Origin: Ruegeria sp. YS9
GTDB taxonomy: Bacteria; Pseudomonadota; Alphaproteobacteria; Rhodobacterales; Rhodobacteraceae
Reading direction: 5' to 3'
NCBI RefSeq assembly: GCF_024628725.1
Contig: NZ_CP102409.1
Location: 1,645,001-1,709,000 of the forward strand
DNA length: 64,000 nucleotides
The notes below the pieces were generated by a model that saw only the letters and a program-made list of their open reading frames with translations, made no database searches and was not told the DNA's origin. Shown here piece by piece: positions 52,251-60,690 of this stretch (the first letter of the stretch is position 1; every line of letters begins with the position of its first letter). Both the position numbers and the translations under genes were made by a program.

Positions 52251-52733
52251 ATGCCCACTTCTTATTCGCGCACCCAAATCGCCCTCCATTGGGCCATTTT
52301 CTTGCTGATCGCGGTTCAGTTTCTCTTTCACGAGCCGATTTCTGAGGCATGGGATCAAATCGAACGCGGATTACCCGTCTCTTTTCAAGCACCAGTTGCT
52401 CTCCATGTATTCGGAGGCCTGCTTATCCTTGCACTTGCGATTTGGCGGATCGCATTGCGCCTGACCCGCGGTGCACCATCACTTCCGAAACAGGAAACCG
52501 CCGCGATGAAACTCGCTGCTCATGCAACCCATTTCTCGCTATATGCCTTGATGTTGCTTTTACCGGTCTCTGGCGCCCTTGCATGGTTCGGAGGAATAGA
52601 AGCATCCGCCGAAGTGCATGAAGTCATGAAAACGCTGATGCTTGTTCTGGTTCTTCTGCATATTCTGGCCGCCCTGTTCCATCAGTTCGTCCTGAAAACC
52701 AATTTGATGGCCCGTATGAGGCGGGCAGAGTAA
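52251..52733 (+). CDS. Cytochrome b561-type di-heme membrane protein
   Basis: 160 residues with four hydrophobic segments. The heme-binding histidine pattern fits the bacterial cytochrome b561 family: ALHWAIFLLIAVQF (TM1), VALHVFGGLLILAL (TM2), KLAAHATHFSLYALMLLLPV (TM3), HILAALFHQFVLK (TM4). It transfers electrons in the inner membrane, often from quinol. GGAG lies 8 bases before ATG 52251. It lies between the duplicate and intact pqiA copies in the AT-richer insert. The electron partner is unknown. Confidence 0.9.
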   Translation: MPTSYSRTQIALHWAIFLLIAVQFLFHEPISEAWDQIERGLPVSFQAPVALHVFGGLLILALAIWRIALRLTRGAPSLPKQETAAMKLAAHATHFSLYALMLLLPVSGALAWFGGIEASAEVHEVMKTLMLVLVLLHILAALFHQFVLKTNLMARMRRAE

Positions 52734-52810
52734 CCTTCCAAACAAGCATCCTTGCACAGACGATCCAACGACGTACTGTTAGGCGGTCAAACGTAACAGA
52801 ACTGGCCGCC

Positions 52811-53030
52811 ATGACCCTCCGCCTCGCCACCCTCTCGCTGCTGATCCTCTACCCCATCGCGTGGTTCGCCCCGCTGATGCGTGCAGGGTTCCTGCCGATC
52901 TTCGGCCTCAGCGAAATCAGCGTCATCACCGGGCTGCAATCCCTGTGGAAATCCGATGTCTTCCTTGCGCTGATCGTCACCATCTTCGCCCTGTTTGCGC
53001 CTTACATCAAAACCATCGGCACCGCGCTGA
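52811..53030 (+). repeat. Long direct repeat, second copy
   Basis: Direct repeat with 51942-52152, near identical (three substitutions, one 9-bp indel). The copies are 869 bp apart start to start. Repeat boundaries are the ATG on the left and ACCGCGCTGA on the right. Confidence 0.92.
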
Positions 53031-53263
53031 TCCAATGGAATCTGCTGGATGCCCGCGTCCAGCCGGCGCTCAACATCCTCGGCAAGCTGGCCATGGCCGA
53101 CATCTTCCTGATCGCGCTTTACATCACTTTGGCCAAAGGCATCTCTTACGCGACCGTTGAGACCGCATGGGGTCTCTACCTGTTTACAGCCTGCATTCTG
53201 GCCTCCATCGCGCTTGGCCATATTACAGAGATGACATCCACATCACGAAAAGCTCAGACCTAA
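52811..53263 (+). CDS. Paraquat-inducible protein A (PqiA) family membrane protein
   Basis: 150 residues with about four hydrophobic segments (LATLSLLILYPIAWFAPL; VFLALIVTIFALFAPYI; KLAMADIFLIALYITLAKGI; GLYLFTACILASIAL). The WFAPLM...SEISVITGLQSLWKSD block is typical of one PqiA lobe. PqiA proteins form membrane partners in lipid-transport (MCE) systems, so proximity to mlaEF is meaningful. The first 220 bp are the parent, or the restored copy, of the truncated duplicate at 51942. Confidence 0.88.
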   Translation: MTLRLATLSLLILYPIAWFAPLMRAGFLPIFGLSEISVITGLQSLWKSDVFLALIVTIFALFAPYIKTIGTALIQWNLLDARVQPALNILGKLAMADIFLIALYITLAKGISYATVETAWGLYLFTACILASIALGHITEMTSTSRKAQT

Positions 53264-53413
53264 TTGATTGAAAACACAAATCTAAGTATCATCTTTATAT
53301 TTCTAGCAGCAGTGTTTTGTAGTTTTCGGGTCCGCAGCGGATCGCACTAAGTCGTCAGATCACCTTCCGCTTTGGCCCGGTGTGTTCCGGTTTCAAGAAG
53401 GAGTTCGACGATC

Positions 53414-54196
53414 ATGGCCGCCCTCCACAGTATTACAATGCAATTTCAGAATGCCTTTTTAAGACTGACATTTTTCCTGATCTGCCTGGCGGCCTTGTCG
53501 GCCGTTTCAGCCACGTTGTTGTCCGCTTTTGGCGTATTGCCCTGGCTCTCGATGCAGGCCGGATTCGGCGAGGCTCCACCAGCGGATACCGGCATGTTCA
53601 TCCAGATCGGCCTGACAGCGCTAATTCTCATGCTGGCGTTTTACCTGCCGGCCAATGCCCGAATGATGGCGCTGGAAAACAACCACCGCAAATTCGCGCT
53701 CAACATGCATGACATCGCGCAAGCGTATCAAATGGCCCATGCCGCCGATCGCGGCGGGCTGTTCATGATGTCGTCCGAGTTTGACGCCGTAAAGGAACGT
53801 ATGGGTTTTCTGCGCCAGCACCCTGATCTGCAATCGCTTGAGCCAGAGATTCTGGAACTGGCCGCACAGATGAGCCAGATCAGTCAGGAACTGGCCCGGA
53901 CCTATGGCGATGCGCAGGTCGAACGCGCGCGGATGTTCCTGCAACAGCGGCAAGAAGAGATCGAGCTGTTTCAGCAGCGTCTGGAAGAAGCGCAGGTCAT
54001 CCAGAACGAATTGCGCCAGTGGACGCGGGATGTGGAAATGGAAGAGACGATCGCTAGGTCGCAACTTACCCGTCTGCGGGATGAGCTGTTCGAGCTTCTG
54101 CCCGAATTGTCCACCCAACTACAGGCTCCACGCAATGAGAGTTCTTCCAAGGCGGCCAGCGTGATAGCAATGTCGCCCCTTCGACCAGCGGAATAG
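53414..54196 (+). CDS. Membrane-anchored coiled-coil protein (radA neighbour)
   Basis: 260 residues. Two N-terminal hydrophobic segments (LRLTFFLICLAALSAVSATL and IGLTALILMLAFYLPANARM) are followed by a long helical, probably coiled-coil, cytoplasmic region rich in Glu/Gln (about 110-240, QRQEEIELFQQRLEEAQ). Related proteins beside radA in Rhodobacteraceae carry the vague name 'DNA repair protein', as I recall; nothing in the sequence supports a repair activity. AAGGAG precedes ATG 53414 by about 11 bases; the frame is open 14 codons further upstream. Confidence 0.78.
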   Translation: MAALHSITMQFQNAFLRLTFFLICLAALSAVSATLLSAFGVLPWLSMQAGFGEAPPADTGMFIQIGLTALILMLAFYLPANARMMALENNHRKFALNMHDIAQAYQMAHAADRGGLFMMSSEFDAVKERMGFLRQHPDLQSLEPEILELAAQMSQISQELARTYGDAQVERARMFLQQRQEEIELFQQRLEEAQVIQNELRQWTRDVEMEETIARSQLTRLRDELFELLPELSTQLQAPRNESSSKAASVIAMSPLRPAE

Positions 54197-54317
54197 GCGC
54201 GACCGCGCCCGGTGCGGGCGATGGCCCATCGGGGCCTGAGGCCGCAGCGCGCCACCGGCGGTGACGAAAGCCGACAAGGGCTTGAAGAACCGCCCAACCT
54301 CGGGCACGAAGAGCGTC

Positions 54318-55682
54318 ATGGCAAAGACGACATCCTTCTCCTGCTCGGCCTGCGGCACGACGCATACACGATGGTCCGGGCGCTGCGATGGGTGTGGCGA
54401 ATGGAACACCATAGTTCAGGACGCGCCCCTTTCGGCTGGCCCGGCCAAAAAATCCCTCGGCGGAAAACGCGGCCAGTCCATTGCACTCACGGATTTGTCG
54501 ACCGAGGAAACACCGCCGCCCCGCACCCTCTGCGGGGTTGAGGAGCTCGATCGTGTTCTGGGCGGCGGGCTGGTCCCGGCCTCGGCCCTTTTGGTGGGCG
54601 GAGACCCCGGCATCGGGAAATCCACCCTGCTGCTGCAAGCCGCAGCGCGTTTTGCACGTGCGGGCGTGAAAACCATCTATGTCTCGGGCGAAGAAGCCAG
54701 CGCACAGGTTCGCATGCGGGCCCGCCGTCTGGGGCTTGAAGACGCCCCCGTTCAACTCGCCGCCGAAACCAATCTGCGCGACATCCTCACAACGCTTGAA
54801 GCGGAGAAACCCGGTCTGGCCATCATCGACTCGATTCAGACCATGTGGGCAGACAATGTCGACAGCGTACCCGGCTCTGTTTCACAAGTCCGGGCTGCGG
54901 CACATGAATTGACCACGTTTGCGAAACGGCACGGTGTTTCGATCATCATGGTTGGCCACGTCACCAAAGAGGGCCAGATCGCCGGCCCTCGCGTGGTCGA
55001 ACACATGGTTGACACGGTGCTTTATTTCGAGGGCGAGCGCGGCCACCAGTTCCGCATCCTGCGCGCAGTCAAGAACCGCTTTGGCCCGGCGGACGAAATT
55101 GGTGTATTCGAAATGACCGGCAAGGGGTTGGCACAAGTCACCAACCCCTCGGCCCTGTTCCTGTCCGAACGCGGCAAACCAAGCCCCGGCTCTGCTGTTT
55201 TCGCCGGAATTGAGGGTACCCGCCCCGTGCTGGTCGAATTGCAGGCGCTCGTCGCACCCTCACCTCATTCGCAAGCGCGCCGAACCGTCGTTGGATGGGA
55301 CAGCGGAAGGCTGGCAATGATCCTCGCAGTGCTCGAAGCGCGCTGCGGCATCCCCTTCGCGGGTCTTGATGTCTATCTGAACGTCGCCGGAGGATTGAAA
55401 ATCAGCGAACCCGCTGCCGATCTGGCCGTTGCCGCTGCGTTACTGAGCGCACGCGAAGACACGGCCCTTCCCACGGATACGGTCGTTTTCGGAGAAATCT
55501 CGCTGTCAGGGGCACTTAGACCGGCCCCACAGACCGAAAACAGGTTGAAAGAAGCGCAAAAACTTGGTTTCACAGCGGCAATTGCTCCGGCAGGTGGCAA
55601 AACCGGCACTGTGGCAGGTCTGACACTCACCCGACCCTCTGATTTGGTGGGGTTTGTTGGCGAAACCTTCGGAGCAGGTTAA
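54318..55682 (+). CDS. radA: DNA repair protein RadA/Sms
   Basis: 454 residues. N-terminal zinc finger Cys9-X2-Cys12...Cys23-X2-Cys26, RecA-like ATPase with Walker A GDPGIGKSTLLLQ (about 95-107), RadA signature KNRFG at about 252-256, and a C-terminal Lon-like domain. It aids branch migration during homologous recombination. ATG 54318 (MAKTTSFSCSACG) is the family start; the frame continues upstream without matching. It is preceded by the coiled-coil gene and followed closely by cvpA. Confidence 0.96.
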   Translation: MAKTTSFSCSACGTTHTRWSGRCDGCGEWNTIVQDAPLSAGPAKKSLGGKRGQSIALTDLSTEETPPPRTLCGVEELDRVLGGGLVPASALLVGGDPGIGKSTLLLQAAARFARAGVKTIYVSGEEASAQVRMRARRLGLEDAPVQLAAETNLRDILTTLEAEKPGLAIIDSIQTMWADNVDSVPGSVSQVRAAAHELTTFAKRHGVSIIMVGHVTKEGQIAGPRVVEHMVDTVLYFEGERGHQFRILRAVKNRFGPADEIGVFEMTGKGLAQVTNPSALFLSERGKPSPGSAVFAGIEGTRPVLVELQALVAPSPHSQARRTVVGWDSGRLAMILAVLEARCGIPFAGLDVYLNVAGGLKISEPAADLAVAAALLSAREDTALPTDTVVFGEISLSGALRPAPQTENRLKEAQKLGFTAAIAPAGGKTGTVAGLTLTRPSDLVGFVGETFGAG

Positions 55683-55722
55683 AGTCGCGCCCCGAGGGGC
55701 AGAAAAAGAACAGGCGAGGGCC

Positions 55723-56316
55723 ATGGAAGGTTTTACAATAATTGACGGGGTGGTCGCCCTGATCATCGTGCTGTCGGGCTTGCTGGCCTACTCACGCGGA
55801 TTCATGCGCGAGGTTCTGGCCATTGCAGGCTGGGTCGCAGCGGCCGTTCTGGCATTCATCTTTGCCCCACAGGCCGTACCGCTGGTCAAGGAAATCCCGG
55901 TGGTCGGAGATTTCCTGCGCGACAGCTGTGAACTGTCGGTGATCACCGGCTTTGCAGCAGTCTTCGCCGTGGCGCTGATCGTGGTCAGCATCTTCACGCC
56001 GCTGTTTTCATCGCTGGTCCAGCGCTCGGCTTTGGGCGGCCTGGATCAGGCGCTGGGGTTGTTCTTCGGCATCGCACGCGGCATTCTGCTGGTTGCAATC
56101 GCCTTCTTTGTCTATGACACGGTCATGACCGGCCAGTCCTATACAATCGTGGACGAAAGCCGCTCGGCCAAGGTGTTCGAGCAGTTCAGCAGCCAGATTG
56201 AAGAACAGAACCCCGAAGCGGCTCTGGGGTGGGTGACTGCACAATATGAAGAGTTGGTCGCCAGCTGCACGGCAGGAAACGAACAACCCGAAACCACGGC
56301 ACCAGCTGACGGGTAA
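55723..56316 (+). CDS. cvpA: CvpA family membrane protein
   Basis: 197 residues with four hydrophobic segments. Family N-terminus: FTIIDGVVALIIVLSGLLAY, then SRGFMREVLAIAGWVAAAV and a Gly-rich LDQALGLFFGIARGILLV. The C-terminus is polar and cytoplasmic. CvpA is linked to colicin V export and is often next to purF, as here. ATG 55723 begins the first membrane segment. A terminator follows the stop. Confidence 0.93.
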   Translation: MEGFTIIDGVVALIIVLSGLLAYSRGFMREVLAIAGWVAAAVLAFIFAPQAVPLVKEIPVVGDFLRDSCELSVITGFAAVFAVALIVVSIFTPLFSSLVQRSALGGLDQALGLFFGIARGILLVAIAFFVYDTVMTGQSYTIVDESRSAKVFEQFSSQIEEQNPEAALGWVTAQYEELVASCTAGNEQPETTAPADG

Positions 56317-56338
56317 TCTTGGGGTGCATAGCGTGAGG

Positions 56339-56364
56339 AAAGCCCGGCATCGTCCGGGCTTTTT
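56339..56364 (+). terminator. Rho-independent terminator after cvpA
   Basis: AAAGCCCGG (56339-56347) pairs with CCGGGCTTT (56354-56362), loop CATCGT, followed by TT. The 56369-56590 minus-strand gene ends just beyond it, and its A-run gives a T tract on the minus strand too, so it may serve both directions. Confidence 0.8.
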
Positions 56365-56368
56365 CGAT

Positions 56369-56590
56369 TCACATATACCCTTCCCCGCCACAAACCGTGC
56401 AGCGGATCGTTTTCAGCCCGAAACACCCGTCACACCGGCTGGAAATCGGTTTGCCAAGAATATCGCGGCTTTTGACAACTTCGCCCACGCCGTTGCAGAT
56501 CTGACAGGGTGCCCGCCCCATTCCCCGGCACCTGTGGCACCGTTGCTTGATCCGCTCCTGCTTGTTCTGTTGAGGTTTATGTTGCCACAT
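56369..56590 (-). CDS. Small DnaJ-type zinc-finger protein (CXXCXGXG repeats)
   Basis: 73 residues. Four Cys pairs are spaced like the central domain of DnaJ: CHRCRGMG, CQICNGVG, CDGCFGLK, CTVCGGEG. The J-domain and substrate-binding parts are absent. Such mini proteins probably bind two zinc ions and could act as thiol or chaperone helpers. AAGGG lies six bases before ATG 56590. It is oriented against cvpA and purF. Confidence 0.78.
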   Translation of the reverse strand: MWQHKPQQNKQERIKQRCHRCRGMGRAPCQICNGVGEVVKSRDILGKPISSRCDGCFGLKTIRCTVCGGEGYM

Positions 56591-56799
56591 TCCGGCCCTT
56601 TGCGTGCTTCACCCATCCTGACTTGCACTTATTGACTGGCATGACAGCATATATGATTGCACATGTCATCTTGTTCCTGACCCTGCCCCGATCCCTGAAA
56701 TCCCGACCTGCGGCAATAGGTGAGTGGATCCTTTGATGACAGCCACGCCATTAGGCATTATGTGGAGGCCAACCCGCCACGGAATCGGAGCCACCGATC

Positions 56800-56943
56800 T
56801 TGTTCTTTCTGTACGAATGCGCGCTGGTCGTTGTGATGGTCGCCCTATTGGCGTCGTTGTCGCCTGCCACCAAACCGACTGCACGCGCCTTGCAGAGGAT
56901 CCGATGCCGAACTGCGGTCAATCCTCAGGTCAAATCGTCATAG
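56800..56943 (+). CDS. Possible small membrane protein upstream of purF
   Basis: 47 codons from TTG 56800 to TAG 56943, encoding FFLYECALVVVMVALLASLS then a basic tail (TKPTARALQRIRCR). A CGGAG lies nine bases before the TTG. It ends 17 bases before the purF ATG. A different 78-codon frame (56724-56960) overlaps it and has no family features. The rest of the 370-bp gap from 56591 shows no other gene. Confidence 0.3.
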   Translation: MFFLYECALVVVMVALLASLSPATKPTARALQRIRCRTAVNPQVKSS

Positions 56944-56960
56944 AAGTTGGAGCCCCGTAA

Positions 56961-58484
56961 ATGTGTGGGATTTTGGGAATCGCAAGCCGGACACATGATG
57001 TGTTTGCCGAAATCTATGACGGGCTGCTGATGTTGCAGCACAGGGGTCAGGATGCCTCTGGGATCGTGACCTACAACGGCGAATTCTTCCGCGAAAAGAA
57101 GGCCAACGGTCTGGTCAAGGACGTGTTCAATGCCCAGGATGCCGAAAGCCTGTTGGGTCGTGTGGGCATGGGTCATGTGCGCTATCCGACGGCGGGGTCC
57201 CTCAGCGCGGCCGAGGCGCAGCCCTTTTTCGTGAACGCCCCCTACGGCATCTATCTGGTTCACAACGGCAACATCACCAATACCGCTGAACAGCGCGAAA
57301 AGGTTACCGGCAAATACAGCCGTCACCTGCGCACCACGTCGGATTCTGAAATCCTGCTGAACGTGCTGGCCGACAAAGTGGCGGATGCGATCAAGGTGAA
57401 TGGCAATCGCGAACCCATCCGCAATCTGTTTGCCGGTGTGAAGATGACGATGGAACGCGTTCAGGGCGCCTATTCCGTGATCTGTCTGGTCGCAGGCGTC
57501 GGCATGCTGGCTTTCCGCGATCCGTTTGGCATTCGCCCACTGTCGGTCGCCAAACGCGAAGTAGACGGAGACGGTGATGATTATGCCTTTGCCTCGGAAG
57601 ACGTGGCCTTTGGCATCAACGGCTTTGAAAAGCTGCGTGATCTTCGGCCGGGTGAGGCAATTCTGATCGATCTAGACGGCAACATGCACGAGTTTCAGGC
57701 GGTCGAGGGCAAACTGACGCCCTGCATATTCGAGTATGTCTACCTGGCCCGTCCGGATTCTTTGCTGGACGGTGTTTCGGTTTACAAGACTCAGATGCGC
57801 ATGGGCCAGACGCTGGCCAAGCAGATTCAGGAGTCGGGGCTGGAAATCGACCGGATCATCCCGGTGCCCGACAGCGCCCGCCCCGTGGCTCTGGAAGCCG
57901 CGAAGATCACCGGCATCCCCTATCGCGAAGGGCTGGTGAAAAACCGGTATGTCGGGCGTACGTTCATCATGCCGGGTCAGGCGGAACGGCAGAAATCCGT
58001 CCGCCGAAAGCTGAATGCCGTGCCGCTGGAATTCGACGGCCACAGTGTTCTGCTGATCGACGATTCCATCGTACGGGGCAACACCATCAAGAAGATCGTT
58101 CAGATGTGCCGCGATGCCGGGGCCAAGAAGGTCTATGTCGCCAGCGCCTCGCCGCCGGTCAAATACCCCAATGTCTACGGTATAGACATGCCCACCAAGG
58201 CCGAGCTGATCGCGAACGGCAAGGACATCGAAGAGATCCGCGAAGAACTGGGTGCGGACGCCCTGTTCTATCAGCACCTGGAAGACCTGATCTGGGCCGC
58301 CAAGGAAGGCAATCCCGAGATCGAAGCCTTCGACTGTTCCTGTTTTGACGGCAAATACATCACGGGCAGCGTCAGCGAAGGCTATCTGGACAATCTGGAA
58401 AACAGCAGCCGTGTCAGCCAGAAACGCGCTGACATGCAGGTCCCGGGCGGGTCCTGGAATGCGGCAAAACTGGCCTCGGGCTGA
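56961..58484 (+). CDS. purF: Amidophosphoribosyltransferase
   Basis: 507 residues; first committed step of purine synthesis, making phosphoribosylamine from PRPP and glutamine. N-terminal nucleophile Cys2 (CGILGIAS) with no propeptide, glutaminase motifs GMGHVRYPTAG and NAPYGIYLVHNGN, and the C-terminal PRPP motif VLLIDDSIVRGNT at about 362-374. In the cvpA-purF neighbourhood that is widely conserved in proteobacteria. Confidence 0.97.
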   Translation: MCGILGIASRTHDVFAEIYDGLLMLQHRGQDASGIVTYNGEFFREKKANGLVKDVFNAQDAESLLGRVGMGHVRYPTAGSLSAAEAQPFFVNAPYGIYLVHNGNITNTAEQREKVTGKYSRHLRTTSDSEILLNVLADKVADAIKVNGNREPIRNLFAGVKMTMERVQGAYSVICLVAGVGMLAFRDPFGIRPLSVAKREVDGDGDDYAFASEDVAFGINGFEKLRDLRPGEAILIDLDGNMHEFQAVEGKLTPCIFEYVYLARPDSLLDGVSVYKTQMRMGQTLAKQIQESGLEIDRIIPVPDSARPVALEAAKITGIPYREGLVKNRYVGRTFIMPGQAERQKSVRRKLNAVPLEFDGHSVLLIDDSIVRGNTIKKIVQMCRDAGAKKVYVASASPPVKYPNVYGIDMPTKAELIANGKDIEEIREELGADALFYQHLEDLIWAAKEGNPEIEAFDCSCFDGKYITGSVSEGYLDNLENSSRVSQKRADMQVPGGSWNAAKLASG

Positions 58485-58783
58485 TCGGACGATACGGAAC
58501 TGACATAGTCGGTTTTCCATTCTGAATGGCGAATCAGAACGGCGGATCGTTCCGGGCAGTCGATGGCCGTCGGCCGGTCCGGTTGCTGTCACGTGATGTG
58601 GATGAGTGGAAATTTGCCACAACCAGTCGGCGAAATCCACGCATTCACAAGGGCTTTTTTCAAAGGCGCCAAATCGTGATGACACCTGTCCGCGCAGCGC
58701 TTTTGTTCGCTTGAGCGTTTTGTTATCCGGCGGCCACCACTCACTCAACAAGGGGTTCCGGGCCATGTCCCGGACCACGGATC
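58485..58783 (+). other. 299-bp intergenic region downstream of purF
   Basis: No convincing gene. A 62-codon frame (58526-58714) lacks family features. A hairpin TCCGGG/CCCGGA (58757-58762, 58769-58774) lies just before the start of the next gene and could cover its ribosome-binding region. No good terminator is visible after purF. Confidence 0.4.
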
Positions 58784-59032
58784 ATGTCAAACGCCACAGT
58801 CAAAAGCGCGGCCACGCAGCGGGGCGCGCTGAAGAAGAATTCCGTCTCGGTTCTGGGCGTATTCGGGCCGAAAGCAGACATGCGCGCCCTGATGCGCCTG
58901 TCATCAGGCCGTGTAAAAGAGGTCAAACCCGGAAGCCGCGTTGCCTCGGGCACAGTGGTCGCGATTGATGAGCATGGCATCATGCTGCGACAAAGCGGCC
59001 AGACCAGGCGTATCGCCATCCCCGGCGGCTGA
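58784..59032 (+). CDS. Small GspC/PilP-like protein, function unknown
   Basis: 82 residues. The pattern SVSVLGVFGPKADMRALMRL, then SGRVKEVKPGSRVASGTVVA, then IDEHGIMLRQSGQTRRIAIP recalls the single-domain beta fold of GspC/PilP homology regions (a GxV-x-G...V-x-x-I-x-x-x-G-x-x-L pattern). No membrane segment or secretion genes are near. Downstream of purF and 42 bp before the SDR gene on the same strand. ATG 58784 lacks a good ribosome site. Confidence 0.65.
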   Translation: MSNATVKSAATQRGALKKNSVSVLGVFGPKADMRALMRLSSGRVKEVKPGSRVASGTVVAIDEHGIMLRQSGQTRRIAIPGG

Positions 59033-59074
59033 TCACATCTTGACGCCCCGCGCGCGGGGGTTCAAACCGCAGGC

Positions 59075-59719
59075 ATGACCGATACGACCAAAATCGCCCT
59101 GATAACCGGGGCCTCTCGCGGGCTGGGCGCTGCGCTGGCCGAAGCGCTGGCGCCCGAATACCACATCGTCGCAGTCGCCCGGACCACTGGCGGGCTGGAA
59201 GAACTGGACGATCGCATCAAGGCCAAGGGTGGCTCGGCCACGCTGGCACCGATGGACATCACCGATCCCAACGCGATGGCAACCCTGTGCCGTGGGATCC
59301 ATGACCGTTGGGGCAAGGTGGATCTGTGGCTGCACACGGCCATTCACACCTCGGCGCTGACGCCGGTACATTTCGTCGACCCCAAGGAATGGACCAAGGC
59401 AGTCAACACGAATGCAAACGCAACTTCGGTTCTGATCCCATATGTCTCGCCCCTGCTGGGTGAAAACGGCCACGCTGTGTTTTTCGATGACCCGAAGGCC
59501 GGTGAGAAATTCTATGGCATCTACGGCGCCACCAAGGCCGCGCAAATGGCCCTGGCCCGCAGTTGGGCGGCCGAGACCGAACGTACCGGTCCGCGCGTCT
59601 CGATCGTGGAACCAGCGCCGATGCCCACCGCCGTGCGTGCCCGGTTCCACCCAGGCGAAGATCGCGATGCGCTGACGAGCACCGCAGATGAGGCCGCCCG
59701 GATTCTGGCGCTGCTTTAG
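59075..59719 (+). CDS. Short-chain dehydrogenase/reductase, atypical active site
   Basis: 214 residues with cofactor motif TGASRGLG (about 10-17) and YGATK as the Tyr-Lys pair. The catalytic Ser normally 13 residues before Tyr is missing; the region reads AVFFDDPKAGEKFYG. An NNAG-equivalent is also replaced (LHTAIH). So it may not be a typical alcohol dehydrogenase, or may bind nucleotide without classical catalysis. It is convergent with the DUF815 ATPase across repeat copy C. Confidence 0.82.
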   Translation: MTDTTKIALITGASRGLGAALAEALAPEYHIVAVARTTGGLEELDDRIKAKGGSATLAPMDITDPNAMATLCRGIHDRWGKVDLWLHTAIHTSALTPVHFVDPKEWTKAVNTNANATSVLIPYVSPLLGENGHAVFFDDPKAGEKFYGIYGATKAAQMALARSWAAETERTGPRVSIVEPAPMPTAVRARFHPGEDRDALTSTADEAARILALL

Positions 59720-59722
59720 GAA

Positions 59723-59773
59723 ATGGCCCTGACGGGCCATGCCTCCGGCGGGGATATTTTTAGCCAGATGAAG
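59723..59773 (+). repeat. Roseobacter intergenic repeat, copy C
   Basis: Hairpin ATGGCCC (59723-59729)/GGGCCAT (59734-59740) followed by the tail GCCTCCGGCGGGGATATTTT then TAGCCAGATGAAG. It lies between the ends of the convergent SDR and DUF815 genes. Confidence 0.8.
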
Positions 59774-59779
59774 ATGGGA

Positions 59780-60622
59780 TCAGGCGATATGAACGCCGTT
59801 GCGCCCGGCCAGATCGACGAAGAACTGCCAGGCGACACGGCCCGAACGCGATCCGCGCGTGGCCTGCCATTCAATTGCTTCGGCGCGCAGGATTTCGGCA
59901 TCGACCGAAACGCCATAGGCCGCGCAATAGCGGTCGATCATGGCAAGGTATTCGTCCTGATCGCAGGGATGGAATCCCAGCCACAATCCGAAGCGGTCGG
60001 ACAGTGATACCTTTTCCTCGACCGCCTCTGACGGGTTGATGGCGCTGGAGCGTTCGTTTTCAATCATGTCCCGCGGCATCAGGTGGCGGCGGTTCGAGGT
60101 CGCGTAGAACACCACGTTTTCCGGGCGACCTTCAATACCGCCATCCAGAACGGCCTTGAGCGATTTGTAATGCTGGTCATCGTGACTGAACGAGAGGTCG
60201 TCGCAAAACAGGATGAACCGATAAGGCGCCGCGCGCAGGTGGTTCAGCAGACGCGCGACCGAGCCCATATCCTCGCGTTGTAGCTCCACAAGCTTCAGGT
60301 CGGGGTGGTCCGCGCTCAGCGTGCCGTGGACGGCCTTCACGAGGCTGGACTTGCCCATCCCACGCGCGCCCCACAACAACGCATTGTTTGCCTTGTAGCC
60401 GGCCGCGAAGCGGCGGGTGTTGTCAAGCAACGTGTCGCGCGACCGATTGATGCCGACCAGCAGATCCAGATCGACGCGGTTGACCTGTTCAACCGGTTCC
60501 AGGCGTTCCGGTTCTACATGCCAGACAAAGGCCGGGGCCGCATTGAAATCCGGTGTGGCCAAAGGCGCCGGCGCCATGCGCTCCAACGCGGCAGCAATAC
60601 GGTTCAGGGCTTGGTCGTCCAT
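59780..60622 (-). CDS. DUF815-family AAA ATPase
   Basis: 280 residues. Walker A GARGMGKSSLVKA near 85 and Walker B FILFCDDLSFSHDD near 140, with sensor NRRHLMPRDM. An N-terminal segment precedes the ATPase (DLLVGINRSRDTLLDNTRR). Members are widespread in alphaproteobacteria with no settled role. It lies downstream of tatC on the same strand but behind a terminator, and faces the SDR gene. Confidence 0.88.
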   Translation of the reverse strand: MDDQALNRIAAALERMAPAPLATPDFNAAPAFVWHVEPERLEPVEQVNRVDLDLLVGINRSRDTLLDNTRRFAAGYKANNALLWGARGMGKSSLVKAVHGTLSADHPDLKLVELQREDMGSVARLLNHLRAAPYRFILFCDDLSFSHDDQHYKSLKAVLDGGIEGRPENVVFYATSNRRHLMPRDMIENERSSAINPSEAVEEKVSLSDRFGLWLGFHPCDQDEYLAMIDRYCAAYGVSVDAEILRAEAIEWQATRGSRSGRVAWQFFVDLAGRNGVHIA

Positions 60623-60690
60623 CGGCTCCTCCGGTCAGATACGGATCGGTTCAAAGCATGTTCTGGTTGGCGCAACAAGGCCCGCGAACG

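Noticed and set aside
51407..53263. Insertion sequence or prophage as source of the AT-richer insert
   Set aside because: No transposase or integrase gene, no terminal inverted repeats and no short target duplication were seen; only the 211-bp gene-fragment repeat.
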